Shown: positions 15,405 to 24,820 of the stretch, piece by piece
Numbering within the stretch: position 1 is the stretch's first letter
Layout of the letters: each line of letters opens with the position of its first letter
IMG/VR virus record: IMGVR_UViG_3300044712_000942
Location: 1 to 41,843 of that record
DNA from: a virus
Length of the DNA stretch: 41,843 nucleotides
Direction: 5' to 3' (one strand)
Notes under the pieces: model-generated
Database searches by the model: none
Told to the model about the DNA's origin: nothing
The model's input: the letters and a program-made list of their open reading frames with translations, nothing else
Made by a program: the position numbers and the translations under genes

Positions 15405-17608
15405 TTCTCCTGCCCCTGCAGCACCGGCATGATCGCCGCCACCGCGAGCGGGAAGGCCTGGTCCTGCTCCCAGCAGATGTAGCCGTCGGTCTCGAAGCCG
15501 GCGGGCCAGGAGACCTCGACGTCGCCGTTGTAGAGCGGCGGCGGCCCGTCCATCGGCGTCGAGCCGCGGCGCAACTGGAAGCGGTCCATCGTGTCCCAGG
15601 TGGGCCCGGCCTTGCCGCCGAGCGAATCGATCAGCCGGAACTTCACGCGCGTGATCCGCTTGACCTTGCCCTGCGCGGTGCCCTCGGCGCTGCCGGCATC
15701 GAGACGCATCGATCGGCCGCGGCCGCGGTAGGGCAGGCCCACCACGACGCGCGTGCCCGGGACCTGCAGGGTGATCGCGCCGGAGGTCACGACGCGGTCA
15801 GGGTGCGCGGCACCGTCGACCACGACGCGCACCGTGCGCCCCTCGAGGTGTTCGAGGCCGCTGATCACGGTCGCCGCTGCGCCGCTGTAGGAGAGCCCGC
15901 AGTCGACGTAGAACGCGTCGCGCGGGTCGTCGCCTCGGGTGTAGGTCGCCTCCATCCGCTCGACGGTGCGGAAGGTCTGGCCGCTGACCGTGCGCCGCAC
16001 CGCGAGCCAGAGGTCGTCGCGCGAGCCGTCCGGCGAGGGTATGCAGGTCAGGGCCTCGACGATGCCGTCCCCGCCCAGGATGTGCGGGTGCCAGGCGTAG
16101 ACGTTCTGCTCGCGCTCGTAGGTGAGGCCAAGCAGCCGGCCGTCGGCGCGGGCGGCCCAGACGATCGACTCCGGTGCCTGCTGCCAGGCGACGTCGACCA
16201 GCCCGCCGCGGGTGATGTGCTCGGCGAGCACGGTCAGGTCGGCGGCCTCGTAGGTGGCGGTGTCGACGTTGTAGCGGACCTCGCGCAGGCGGCGGCCAGT
16301 CTTGTCGACGAACATCACCGACTCGCCGACGCGGATCGCTGGCAGCGCCCGCCCGCCGAACCCGGACTGGATCGGCGCCTTGACGTTCGCCGGCCCGAGC
16401 GGGTCGGAGGTCGTCGCGGGACCGATCGCGAATTCGCCGCCCGCCGTGCCGACGAGCAGCGCATCGGCCGCCTGCATCCAGCGCACCGCGTTCGCCTCGC
16501 CCGAGGCGGGGTTGATCGTGATCGCCGACTCGTCGGTCTGCTGGCCGACGTCGTCGGGGCTGAAGTTCTCGTAGTCGCCGGCGACCGACATCCAGACCGA
16601 GCGCACGCCCGACCAGACCAGCCGGTCGCGGTAGAGCGTCACGCGCTGCGGCCATTCGTTGTGGTTGCCCCATGCGCCCCAGAGGAACCGCCAGGTCGCA
16701 CCTGCCGAGGTGACGACGCCGTCGGGCAACTGCTTGATCACGGTCGCGGTCGCGGTCGTGCCGTTCGCGGCGGTGATGCGCGCGATGCCGTAGCCCGGGT
16801 CCTGGAACTCCCACTCGACGCGCTTCGTGGTGTTCGAGCCGTCGAACGCGCGGCCTTTGTCGTGCGTGGGCTTCACGGTGCCGGTCGTGCCGGCGTCGGT
16901 GCATTTGTAGGTCTTGCCATCGCTGCGGCGCAGCTCCGACAGGTTGATCGCCTTGTCCGGCTCCCAGGGCGGGATGAGCGAGAGCTTCACGACCTCGAGC
17001 CGGATCAGCGCCCCGACATGCGCGGCCGTGAAGATCGACGAGTTCGCCGTCAGCGTCACGGTCCCGGTCTGGGCCGAGGCGTAGATGGTCTTCGACTCGT
17101 CGAGGTTCGCGTCCATCCACGGGCCCTCGGTCGGCTGGAACTCGGCGAGGGTCCAGTTCGTGTTCCCGAGGCGCGAGAGCTTGCGCGGCGCCTTGTTGCC
17201 GCCGGCGATGTAGACGACGTCGCCGGTCTGCACGGTCGAGAGCGCGAACCCGCCCTCGGCGTTGACCAGGTCGGACGCGGCGTAGGGCGTGTCCACCGTG
17301 TAGGGGTTGCCCGAGTTCAGCAGCCTGCCCCGGTTCGTGAAGAACGCGAGCTTCTCGTGCGACCATTCGAGCACGAACGCCTGCGCGTAGTTGAACTCGA
17401 AGCGCGACAGCCAGGAGCGATAGGTCGGCAGCAGGACGTCGTCGGTGTAGCGCGTGCCGGCGCGGAAGATCGCCGGGCCCTGCACCGTCGGGATGTGGTT
17501 CTCGAGCACCGAGCAGCCGCTGCCGTACTTCTCGTACTCGGTGCGCCCATCGAGGCGCGGCGACAGCTCCCCGCCGTTGAAGTTCGACAGGATGGGCGAA
17601 GCGCGCAC
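15401..17608 (-). CDS. Tail tubular protein B / nozzle
   Basis: This 735-residue protein begins with SNFNGGELSPRLDGRTEYEK and then CSVLENHIPTVQGPAIFRAGTRY, the hallmark of podovirus nozzle proteins that form the distal tail tube (T7 gp12 role). The bulk is beta-propeller-like with repeated VVWAARADG and DDLWLAVRR-type strands. The GTG start at 17608 has AGGA upstream and lies 3 bases after the tubular protein A fusion. The two gene products stack on each other under the portal. Confidence 0.9.
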   Translation of the reverse strand: MRASPILSNFNGGELSPRLDGRTEYEKYGSGCSVLENHIPTVQGPAIFRAGTRYTDDVLLPTYRSWLSRFEFNYAQAFVLEWSHEKLAFFTNRGRLLNSGNPYTVDTPYAASDLVNAEGGFALSTVQTGDVVYIAGGNKAPRKLSRLGNTNWTLAEFQPTEGPWMDANLDESKTIYASAQTGTVTLTANSSIFTAAHVGALIRLEVVKLSLIPPWEPDKAINLSELRRSDGKTYKCTDAGTTGTVKPTHDKGRAFDGSNTTKRVEWEFQDPGYGIARITAANGTTATATVIKQLPDGVVTSAGATWRFLWGAWGNHNEWPQRVTLYRDRLVWSGVRSVWMSVAGDYENFSPDDVGQQTDESAITINPASGEANAVRWMQAADALLVGTAGGEFAIGPATTSDPLGPANVKAPIQSGFGGRALPAIRVGESVMFVDKTGRRLREVRYNVDTATYEAADLTVLAEHITRGGLVDVAWQQAPESIVWAARADGRLLGLTYEREQNVYAWHPHILGGDGIVEALTCIPSPDGSRDDLWLAVRRTVSGQTFRTVERMEATYTRGDDPRDAFYVDCGLSYSGAAATVISGLEHLEGRTVRVVVDGAAHPDRVVTSGAITLQVPGTRVVVGLPYRGRGRSMRLDAGSAEGTAQGKVKRITRVKFRLIDSLGGKAGPTWDTMDRFQLRRGSTPMDGPPPLYNGDVEVSWPAGFETDGYICWEQDQAFPLAVAAIMPVLQGQEK

Positions 17609-17611
17609 GGG

Positions 17612-19678
17612 TCAGATCCTCGACAGCAGCCAGCTATCGTCGGGGATCGGCGTCGGGGCGACCTCGATCGCATTCGCAGCCACGGCCTCGCGCACGGCGA
17701 GCTTGTAGTCCTCGCCCGCGGCCTGCTTCTTCGCCGCGCTCTGGGTGAGGTCCTCGGCAAGCTCGTAGGCCAAGCGCGAGGCGAAGGCCTGCACGAACGC
17801 CGCGTCGAACTGCGTCGCGTCAGTGACGCGCGCCTTGTAGCGGAGCTTCAGCGGCGCCGGCAGGTCGGTCAGGATCGCGCGGCCCTCGATCGAGTAGAGC
17901 TCCATGTCGAGCCCGGTGCGGTAGTCGCTGAGATCGACGCCCGGGGCGACGTCGCCGACCGAGAGGATCGACAGGCAGTCGGCCGGGATCTGGTAGGCGT
18001 AGGCGTAGCCGAACTCAGGCGAGACGGCGAGCGCCGGGAGCTGCGTGCGCTTGATCGTGAACCGCCACTTGCGCCGGCGCAGCTCGGCATCGCGCAGCAG
18101 GTCGTACACGGCCGCGACCGCGCGGGCCGCCTTGGTGTCGTCGCTGAAGGAAATGATCCGGGCTTCGCCGAGCTTCGTGAGGGCGAGGTTGGCGATCGCG
18201 ACGTCACTTAGGGCGCTTCCCCCGGCCTGACTTGGGGCCGGGTCCGGCGTAGGGTCCGGCGGTGTGACCGCGGTTGCGACGACCGTGATCGTGAAAGCGT
18301 TCGAGTCGACGGTGTTGCCGTCGGTGTCGGTGGCGCGGACCTGCAGCGACGCGTAGGTGCCGAGCGTGGTCGGCGTGCCGGAGATGACGCCGCTGCTCGG
18401 CGAGATGGTCACGCCCGGCGGCCACGCGCCGACCGTCGAGTAGGTGAGCGTCTGCCCGGTCGGGTCCTGGAACCGCGCCGCGACGTTGACCGGAGTCATC
18501 GCCGTGCTCTGCGTGATCGAACCCACAGAGATCGACGGGCCGAGGAACACCGGCTGCGAGTTGATGATCGCGGAGACGATGATCGAGAACGAGTTCGAAA
18601 CCGCCGTCAGGCCGTCCGTATCGGTCGCGCGAACGCTCAGTCCGTTGTAAGTGCCAGGGACCGTCGGCACGCCTTGGATGATGCCGCTCACGGCCGTGAC
18701 GGTGACGCCGGCGGGCCACGAGCCGACCGCGCTATAGGTCAGCGTCTGTCCGACCGGATCCGAGAATCGCGCCGAGATATTGATCGGCGAGATGGCGGCA
18801 TTCTGCGTCAGCGTCGGCACGCTGATCGTCGGGCCATTGAACACCGGGTCGCCGCTCGGCGCCGATGCGACGGTGATACTGATCGAGCCGGACGACGTCG
18901 CGTTCGTCACCGTCAACTGCCGACTGCCGGTCGGCGTGGCCGGGTTGACGATGAACGTGATCAGCGTGTCAGTCCACGACTGGATCGTCTGCGTGACGCC
19001 GCCGATCGTCAGCGTGCCCTGCGTTCCCGTGAAGTTGTTGCCGGCAACCGTCGCGCTGACTTGCCCGAGCAGAACAGTGTTGTCGCCGTCGACCGAGTCG
19101 ATGCTGACGACGGGGTTGACCGTGATGTCGACCGGGGCAGACCAGGTCTTATCAGTCTGGTCGAAGACGCGAACCGCGAACGTGTGCGAGAGCAGGATCT
19201 CGTCGAGCGTGAACGTGCCATCCGCGAGCATCGCGACGTTGGCCCCGTTGTCGGAGACGAGCTCGTACTCGAGCTGGTCGCCATCGGCAACACCCGGCGC
19301 GGCGTCCTCGTAGACCGAATACGCGCCGACCGGCCACGGCACATCCGCAACCAGGTACGCCTTGCCGGTGACCGGCTGAAGGGTCACGTTCTCCTGGTCG
19401 GTGCCGTTGGCGTTGGTGACCTCGAGCACGACCGCGCCGTAGGCGAAGATCGCCGTGTTGGCGGTGAACGTGATCGAAGTGTCGGCCCAGGTGACGCCGG
19501 TCGACTGAACCTGAGAGAGCGCGCCCTGCCGCAGGGTGATGGTCCCCGGCGTGCCCGTGAATTGCAGGCCGCTGATCGTGCAGGCCTGGCCGTGCTTTAG
19601 GGTGTTGGTGCCGTTGAGATTCGCAATGACCGGAGCACTGCTGGCCGGCGTCTCGAGGTTCGGCAGAAATACCAGCAT
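17612..19678 (-). CDS. Tail tubular protein A fused to Ig-like domains
   Basis: Residues about 491-688 of this 688-residue protein match podovirus tail tubular protein A (T7 gp11 role, the ring under the portal): DVAIANLALTKLGEARI, LLRDAELRRRKWRF, and a helical end with RLAYELAEDLTQSAAKK. Such proteins are usually only about 200 residues. Here some 490 residues precede that domain: two IPT/TIG-like beta domains (about 15-100 and 190-275) with a region between them, then two tandem putative Ig/cadherin-like repeats of about 95 residues (each with GQTLTYS, WP-GVT, GTP/GVPT-GTY and VRATDTDG). A Pro/Asp linker (PDPTPDPAPS) joins them. The frame is open throughout with no internal in-frame start near the junction, so this is a true fusion. 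Confidence 0.88.
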   Translation of the reverse strand: MLVFLPNLETPASSAPVIANLNGTNTLKHGQACTISGLQFTGTPGTITLRQGALSQVQSTGVTWADTSITFTANTAIFAYGAVVLEVTNANGTDQENVTLQPVTGKAYLVADVPWPVGAYSVYEDAAPGVADGDQLEYELVSDNGANVAMLADGTFTLDEILLSHTFAVRVFDQTDKTWSAPVDITVNPVVSIDSVDGDNTVLLGQVSATVAGNNFTGTQGTLTIGGVTQTIQSWTDTLITFIVNPATPTGSRQLTVTNATSSGSISITVASAPSGDPVFNGPTISVPTLTQNAAISPINISARFSDPVGQTLTYSAVGSWPAGVTVTAVSGIIQGVPTVPGTYNGLSVRATDTDGLTAVSNSFSIIVSAIINSQPVFLGPSISVGSITQSTAMTPVNVAARFQDPTGQTLTYSTVGAWPPGVTISPSSGVISGTPTTLGTYASLQVRATDTDGNTVDSNAFTITVVATAVTPPDPTPDPAPSQAGGSALSDVAIANLALTKLGEARIISFSDDTKAARAVAAVYDLLRDAELRRRKWRFTIKRTQLPALAVSPEFGYAYAYQIPADCLSILSVGDVAPGVDLSDYRTGLDMELYSIEGRAILTDLPAPLKLRYKARVTDATQFDAAFVQAFASRLAYELAEDLTQSAAKKQAAGEDYKLAVREAVAANAIEVAPTPIPDDSWLLSRI

Positions 19679-19699
19679 GGCAGCGCGCTCCGGCCGGGC

Positions 19700-20158
19700 T
19701 TAGGCGTAGAAGGCCGTGACGATGATCTCGTTGGCAGCGACCGCGGCCGCATCGTTGTCGGCGACGCCGGTCGTCAGGCGCAGCGAGATGCCCGCGCTGA
19801 AGTCGGCACCGACGTCGATCGGCAGCGCGACGCCACCAAGCGGCGGCAGGTAGATCGTCATCACCGGCGTGTCCGCGCTGGTCGGGCCAGTGGCCTTGTT
19901 GTAGACCTTCAGGTAGCGCGCGGCGGCGTTCGCGTTCGTCGCGAGCAGGCCGTAGAGCGTGCCTGCGCCGTTCTTGATGACGGTCGAGTCCTGGTTCGCC
20001 GCTGCCGCGGAGAGGACGCGGGCCGCCGTTGCGACGTCGACCGCGATGCCGTCGCGGCCGAGCGAGCGCTTCGTGCGCTGGTACTTTGCACCGCCGACTT
20101 CATCGGTTGCGATCGTGTCGCCACCGGCGCCGGCATTCAGGACGGTATTGTCAGGCAT
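19700..20158 (-). CDS. Probable virion structural protein
   Basis: This 152-residue protein has a Gly/Ala-rich, beta-prone sequence. The start (TVLNAGAGGDTIATDEVGG, then YQRTKRSLGRDG) resembles small virion proteins often found near head-tail genes, and the C-terminus has a clear beta pattern (PVMTIYLPPLGGVALPI). It lies between receptor-binding-type proteins and tail tubular protein A. No enzymatic motif is seen. Decoration or tail accessory roles are equally possible. Confidence 0.65.
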   Translation of the reverse strand: MPDNTVLNAGAGGDTIATDEVGGAKYQRTKRSLGRDGIAVDVATAARVLSAAAANQDSTVIKNGAGTLYGLLATNANAAARYLKVYNKATGPTSADTPVMTIYLPPLGGVALPIDVGADFSAGISLRLTTGVADNDAAAVAANEIIVTAFYA

Positions 20159-20173
20159 GTTCGATTCCTCTGG

Positions 20174-21181
20174 TTAGCCGATGCCCAGCATCATTCGACG
20201 CTGGGAGCCGCGAGTGATGAAGGAGACCGGCCGCCCGCTCGCGTTCGCGGTGCCGCCGCTGTTCTTGACGAAAAGGTAAGCCGTGGCGCCGAAGGCGATC
20301 GAGCCCCGCACCGCCGTGAACGTGGCAGTGGTGTCTGAGCGCGTGCCGGTCTCGGTCTGCGTGACCGCGCCCGCGTCGGCGACGTTGTCGGTAGGGCTGA
20401 TGATGATCGCGCTCGAGCCGCCGCCCGTGCCGAAGCCGGTGCCGGTGATCGTGATACCAGGTTCGCCGTCGGAGTAGGTCTCGTCATCGGCGTCGGTGAT
20501 CGTCACTGACGCCCCACCAGCACTCAGCGTCGGGTGATCGCCCGCGTCCACCGTGGGCGCGTTCGTGTACGCCGACAGGTGATTGCTGCCGATGTCGTCG
20601 TTCGTGTCGTTGAGCAGCGGCCAGTACGCGGTCGGCGTCGGTAGGCTGTTGTGACCGCTGTTCGCGTAGTACGACAGCAGTGATGTCACGTTGCCCGAAG
20701 TCAGCGCGACGTTGTTCCACATCGCACATTCCGCGAGCTTGCCGTCGTACTCGTTCGTTGTGCCGTTCGCTCCGTTGATGCCGAGCGCGACCCTTGAAAT
20801 TGTCGGGAAGGCGTCAAGCGTGGCGTTTAGCGTTGCGACGGGCGTGGCGCTGTTGATGTACAGCGTAATTTTGTTCGACTCCCACACGCCGACGATAAGT
20901 TTCCATGCCGCCGTGCCAAGCGCCTCAGATGTGTCTTTTGCTTCCTGATTTGAGGCAGACGCGGCATTGTCGAGCGCGGCGAACGTGTCGGTATCGTACA
21001 CGCCGAGACGGACGTATCTGGCCGAACCGCCGCCGTGGCAGTACACAATGTCGTTCGTGTTCAATGCCGTCAGGCTTTCCGGCTTCGCCCATATGGCAAT
21101 CGAACATGGATACGTCGTGAGAATTGCGGACGCGACAGAGAGTCCGATGTCGCCCGTGCTGCGTTCAAAATCGTAGGACAT
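20174..21181 (-). CDS. LamG-like virion protein with IPT-like domain
   Basis: From the ATG at 21181, which overlaps the upstream TAA, this encodes 335 residues. Residues about 5-200 have the concanavalin/LamG jelly-roll pattern (WKLIVGVWESNKITLYINS, then YDGKLAECAMWN). This fold commonly binds sugars. Residues about 235-325 look like an IPT/TIG domain (GITITGTGFGTGGGSSAIII). GC content is lower than in the tail-tube genes. A surface adhesin or receptor-binding part of the virion is the best inference. Confidence 0.75.
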   Translation of the reverse strand: MSYDFERSTGDIGLSVASAILTTYPCSIAIWAKPESLTALNTNDIVYCHGGGSARYVRLGVYDTDTFAALDNAASASNQEAKDTSEALGTAAWKLIVGVWESNKITLYINSATPVATLNATLDAFPTISRVALGINGANGTTNEYDGKLAECAMWNNVALTSGNVTSLLSYYANSGHNSLPTPTAYWPLLNDTNDDIGSNHLSAYTNAPTVDAGDHPTLSAGGASVTITDADDETYSDGEPGITITGTGFGTGGGSSAIIISPTDNVADAGAVTQTETGTRSDTTATFTAVRGSIAFGATAYLFVKNSGGTANASGRPVSFITRGSQRRMMLGIG

Positions 21182-22371
21182 TAAATTCCACCCGCAGGCA
21201 TTCGCATTGCGTACACCGGCTCCGTCGTACTGTTGACCATGACGAGCATCGGCTCGCCGTTGCCCATATCTTCGATCAGGTTGAAGCGGCCATTTGTTCC
21301 GGTCACTTGCCCGTTCGTCGGCGTCACGCCGCCAACGGGCGCGTATTCCGACCACGCATAGCCGCTGGCCGCGAATGGATCAGACGGCAGCGTGAGCCGG
21401 TGGACGTTCTTGCCGATGCCCTGCGCGTAGATGACCCCGTTGCCGCCGTTGCCCGAAGGCAGCGCAGCGAAGCCCATGCCCTTCGTGTAAACCGGGAAAC
21501 TGCCCGTGACCGATGGGAACGTGTACGCGCCCGTGGCCTGATTCAGCGCCCACACACGATCTTTCACGATGTTTTCCAGGCCGTCATTCGTCACGCCGAC
21601 CACCACGCCCTTGCCAGCAATTGCTTGCGCACAGTGAGAGCCAGGATGCGAGGCATTAGTGGTAGTCAGGGCATTGATCGTGGTCGGGTCGGATGGTGCG
21701 ATCCAGTACCCCACGCGATTCCCAAGTCCCGCGAGGTAGGTACGTGAGTGAAAATAGATTCGATCCGTCACCCGGTCGTAAGTGGCAAAACACTCCGGTG
21801 AACTGCTGTTAGGTTCATTCCATGTCGGTGCCGACACTCCAGTGCAGACATAGCCCTGCAATCCGTTGCTCAGGAGGTTGCGGTCCCAATACCAATTCAC
21901 AGTCGAGCCGTAGACCGGATTTCCTTGCCCGCCATGATGGAACATCCACACGCGGCCCGCGCCGTCGCACACCGTCTTGCCGTACAAGTGCGCCGTCTGC
22001 GGCATTCCGTCAATGCGCCGCTGAAGCGAGTTGTACATCCCATAATCGTCAGGGTGAACCGCTGCCGTGGACCCCGTGATCATGCGCTGCCACGCGCATG
22101 TCGTATTGCGGAAGTCCAACTCCCACACGCACGTTCCGAGCGTCGGAATGTCGGAGTGCCCGCCCGACATTGAAATGACCATCGTCTTTCGATTCTGGTC
22201 AAGCGCCGCGCCGCTGTAGGAAGCGACCACCTGAACCGACCCACCCGCCGCCGCAATCGTCCCGGTTGTCGTGCCAGGAACGACGAACCACTCGCCATAG
22301 GCGGCAGATGTGAACCACGACGGTGCCGTGACCGGCGCAGTCACCGGAATGCGGAAGCGGCGCGCGGTCAT
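21181..22371 (-). CDS. Beta-propeller-like virion protein
   Basis: This 396-residue protein shows Kelch/galactose-oxidase-type repeats: SMSGGHSDIP with LGTCVWELDF, CDGAGRVWMFHHGG, and ATYDRVTDRIYFHS, spaced like propeller blades. The ATG overlaps the preceding gene's stop (ATGA) and its own stop overlaps the next start, so the cassette 24641-20174 is tightly coupled. No signal peptide is present. A host-surface binding role is inferred from the fold type and the cassette. No catalytic residues could be assigned. Confidence 0.65.
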   Translation of the reverse strand: MTARRFRIPVTAPVTAPSWFTSAAYGEWFVVPGTTTGTIAAAGGSVQVVASYSGAALDQNRKTMVISMSGGHSDIPTLGTCVWELDFRNTTCAWQRMITGSTAAVHPDDYGMYNSLQRRIDGMPQTAHLYGKTVCDGAGRVWMFHHGGQGNPVYGSTVNWYWDRNLLSNGLQGYVCTGVSAPTWNEPNSSSPECFATYDRVTDRIYFHSRTYLAGLGNRVGYWIAPSDPTTINALTTTNASHPGSHCAQAIAGKGVVVGVTNDGLENIVKDRVWALNQATGAYTFPSVTGSFPVYTKGMGFAALPSGNGGNGVIYAQGIGKNVHRLTLPSDPFAASGYAWSEYAPVGGVTPTNGQVTGTNGRFNLIEDMGNGEPMLVMVNSTTEPVYAMRMPAGGI

Positions 22372-24641
22372 CGCGGCATCACTCCGTAAGTAGGATCGGC
22401 GTTAAACCCAGTCGATTGCGAGACGAAATCTGTCGACGTACTGAGCCGACGCCACGCATCCACCGCGCCCGCCGCGCCGTGATCCTTCGCCATTGCCGTC
22501 GCCATGACGAGCGTGCGGATCGGGTCGCTGGCCGTGATGCCGTAAGGGTTGTCGAGCAGCCCCTGCCCTTCCGTATCGCTCACCACCGGCCAGCCCATTG
22601 CCGTATAGGCGGCGTTCCAGCTTGCGTACCACGTTGACGGCGGGACGGCCTGCGGCGTGCCGACCTGAATGTAAAGGTTGCCGTTCCTGCGCCAGTTCCA
22701 GCCCGACGCGTCGCCCAACACACCAACGGGCCAGCGATAAGCGAACTGCGCCCAGGTGTTGAGATTGCCGCGCGCGGTCGCATCGCTTCCCGCTTCCATG
22801 TGCTGCGCCATGCCGAGCGTCAGCACGAAGTAGTTGCCCATGAATTGCGACCAGTCGGCCGCGCTGTTGCTCGTCGCATAGTCGTCGTAGGCATAGAAGC
22901 GACCGAACACGTTGGCCCATTCGGGGCTCTGCACTCGCGCCGCGTAGTAACTCGCATATGCATCGACGAGCGTTCCGAAGTTGGCGCGCATCTCGTCGTC
23001 GTCGGGCGTGGCGCTGAAGGCTTGCGTGATCGTGCGATACGTCCATGCCACGGCGCGCGTCTGTCGGTAGCTGATCGTGACCGGCACGGCATTGCGACCG
23101 CCGACATTCACGACGAGCGAGCCCACGGCTGCCGTGAACTGCAACTGCTCGAGGAAATACCATCGGCCGGTCACGAGGTAGGCAACGTATCCGGCCGCCG
23201 GGTGATGCGAGTCGTCCCATGTCCGCCAGCCACCGGCGCTGCCGCCGCTGCCTGGGAAGTAGGAGTTGGCACCGCCAACACCCGCTAATCCCGAGCCCGA
23301 GCTGGTGAACCCGCGCGTGGGCCAGTCGGTCGCCTTGATCGGGCGGAAGTTGCGCTCGTCCCGGTAGCAGAGCTGGAAGGAGCCGTGCAGGCGACCGTTC
23401 CCGATCATTGCCGTGTAGGCGCGGGCATCGCTACTTGAGCAATACAGCGCCTCCCAGATCGGAACCCAACCGATCGTCGTAGAGGACGCGCCGCCGAGCA
23501 TGTCGGTGCGGTAGTTGCCCTGCGTGAACGGCACCGGATCGACCGTCGTCAGCAGCGGCTGCGTCTCGACGTTCTGCGTCCACGCGCTCGCGGGCGGCGA
23601 GTTAAACCCGTAGTTAGGAACTGCGCCGGAGGCACGCAAATACGGACCGTAGTGCGACGGGACCGGGGCGGTGTATCCGGCGTCCTTCCAGTCCACGCGG
23701 CTCCACCGACTTCGCCCGTGATGTGTGAGCGAGCCGTGCGGGTATCGGTTCGTGCCGTTCACGGTGACTACCGGCGTGTAGGCTTTGGTCGCGTGGCCTG
23801 CGACGCTCGCCCAACCGTTCTCGACCACCGTCTCGACTTCGACCGCGCCGTTGCTGTACTTGCGGACGTACCAGAACACCGCGAGGTGCGTGTCGTTCGA
23901 TGCGGGCGCGTAGAAGTGTTCCTCGCGCATATACGGGCCGGTCGCAACGACGCGCAGCTTCCCGGCCGGGGGCCGAGTCCCGGCAACGCCTGAGTAGTTC
24001 GTCAGGTCCGCGCCGTTGATCGCATCGGCCAGCGTCGCCGTGCCATACGCGCCGAAGTCCACCGAAGCGCTGATGTCCGCCGTGGTGATCGCCGGGAGCG
24101 TCCCCGCGTCCGGCGTGCCGGTCGTGATCGTGAACGTCCCGCCCGTCGTACCCGACAGCACGGCGTACTTCACCGAGCCGTCGGACCAGCGGTTGCGAAC
24201 GTCCACTTGCACGCCCGTCGCCCGCACGTTCGACGGCGCATCCTCTTTGGCGAACGCCTGCCCGAACGTCCACGCGCCCGTGCCGCTGACGGTCAGCGTC
24301 GTGATCGGCACCGCGGCGGGGAGAACATCGACTTCGATGTAATGGTCCACGGCGGGGAGCCCAGGCGGAACTGTTACCTGCCCATTCGGCAGGACGACGA
24401 TCGAGCCCGGCCCGTCATCCAGTGCCCCGCCGGTTCGGTAGAACTCGAACGCATCGCCCTCCGCATCGTAGCCGTAGGGCGCGAGATTGAAGGTGCCGCC
24501 GGCAGCCGCCGTCGCGCCAACCAGGTCGGCTGGCGTGTCTTCCTTCCACACGGGCACGGTGTTGCCCGTGGGCGCTCGGCTGTCGAGTACGCCGTTCGCC
24601 GCTTTGATGAAGAACTCTTGCGGTTGCAGGACGATCGGCAC
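22368..24641 (-). CDS. Large virion protein of unknown fold (757 aa)
   Basis: The GTG at 24641 is preceded by AGGAGG at the right distance, and the control module at 24664-24697 lies just upstream, so this start is preferred to the longer frame. The N-terminal 270 residues are beta-rich with Ig-like elements (TTLTVSGTGAWTFG). The rest is rich in Trp, Tyr and His (DDSHHPAAGYVAYLVTG, YDDYATSNSAADWSQFMGN) and looks helical, reminiscent of alpha/alpha-toroid polysaccharide-degrading proteins. I cannot assign a family. A depolymerase or receptor-binding protein is the working guess. Confidence 0.6.
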   Translation of the reverse strand: MPIVLQPQEFFIKAANGVLDSRAPTGNTVPVWKEDTPADLVGATAAAGGTFNLAPYGYDAEGDAFEFYRTGGALDDGPGSIVVLPNGQVTVPPGLPAVDHYIEVDVLPAAVPITTLTVSGTGAWTFGQAFAKEDAPSNVRATGVQVDVRNRWSDGSVKYAVLSGTTGGTFTITTGTPDAGTLPAITTADISASVDFGAYGTATLADAINGADLTNYSGVAGTRPPAGKLRVVATGPYMREEHFYAPASNDTHLAVFWYVRKYSNGAVEVETVVENGWASVAGHATKAYTPVVTVNGTNRYPHGSLTHHGRSRWSRVDWKDAGYTAPVPSHYGPYLRASGAVPNYGFNSPPASAWTQNVETQPLLTTVDPVPFTQGNYRTDMLGGASSTTIGWVPIWEALYCSSSDARAYTAMIGNGRLHGSFQLCYRDERNFRPIKATDWPTRGFTSSGSGLAGVGGANSYFPGSGGSAGGWRTWDDSHHPAAGYVAYLVTGRWYFLEQLQFTAAVGSLVVNVGGRNAVPVTISYRQTRAVAWTYRTITQAFSATPDDDEMRANFGTLVDAYASYYAARVQSPEWANVFGRFYAYDDYATSNSAADWSQFMGNYFVLTLGMAQHMEAGSDATARGNLNTWAQFAYRWPVGVLGDASGWNWRRNGNLYIQVGTPQAVPPSTWYASWNAAYTAMGWPVVSDTEGQGLLDNPYGITASDPIRTLVMATAMAKDHGAAGAVDAWRRLSTSTDFVSQSTGFNADPTYGVMPR

Positions 24642-24663
24642 CAGCAGCCTCCTGATGGACCGC

Positions 24664-24697
24664 GCCGGAAGCTCTGTGCGAGCCGGCGAAAATGCAA
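24664..24697 (-). promoter_or_regulatory. Late control module 2
   Basis: The 59-bp gap before the 757-residue virion gene holds, on the - strand, TTGCA (24697-24693), 12 bp, then CGCACAGAGCTTCCGGC (24680-24664), ending 22 bases before the GTG start. It is the only copy with TTGCA in place of TTGAC. CGCCGG and CCGGCG on either side form a 6-bp perfect inverted repeat with the conserved word in the loop. Confidence 0.7.
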
Positions 24698-24700
24698 GCG

Positions 24701-24820
24701 TCAGCGGCGGCCGCGGCGCCTCGCGCGGGTAAGCCACTCCGAGACGACCGGCTGCACGACGCCGCCCTCCTCGGTCTCGAATGCGTCGCTGTCGAAGGCG
24801 CTGGCGTCGAACAGGACCAT
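24701..24820 (-). CDS. Small acidic/basic peptide (39 aa)
   Basis: The ATG at 24820 overlaps the tail-collar gene stop (TGATG) and encodes 39 residues: an acidic, Phe-containing first half (FDASAFDSDAFETEE) and an Arg-rich end (ARRRGRR). The stop at 24701 lies 4 bases before the TTGCA box of module 2. Short peptides with FDxxAFDxDAF patterns occur in other tailed phages near tail-fibre genes. Function is unknown. The coupling and composition support it as real. Confidence 0.6.
   Translation of the reverse strand: MVLFDASAFDSDAFETEEGGVVQPVVSEWLTRARRRGRR

Noticed and set aside
17869-18207. A separate tubular protein A start at a GTG near 18207
   Set aside because: That GTG is out of frame with the tubular protein; the real frame is continuous with the Ig-like domains and has no nearby in-frame start.
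15158-18211. A + strand frame of 1017 codons
   Set aside because: It runs antisense to the nozzle and tubular protein A genes, is very Arg/Ala/Asp-rich and has no domain. It reflects GC-rich codon bias.
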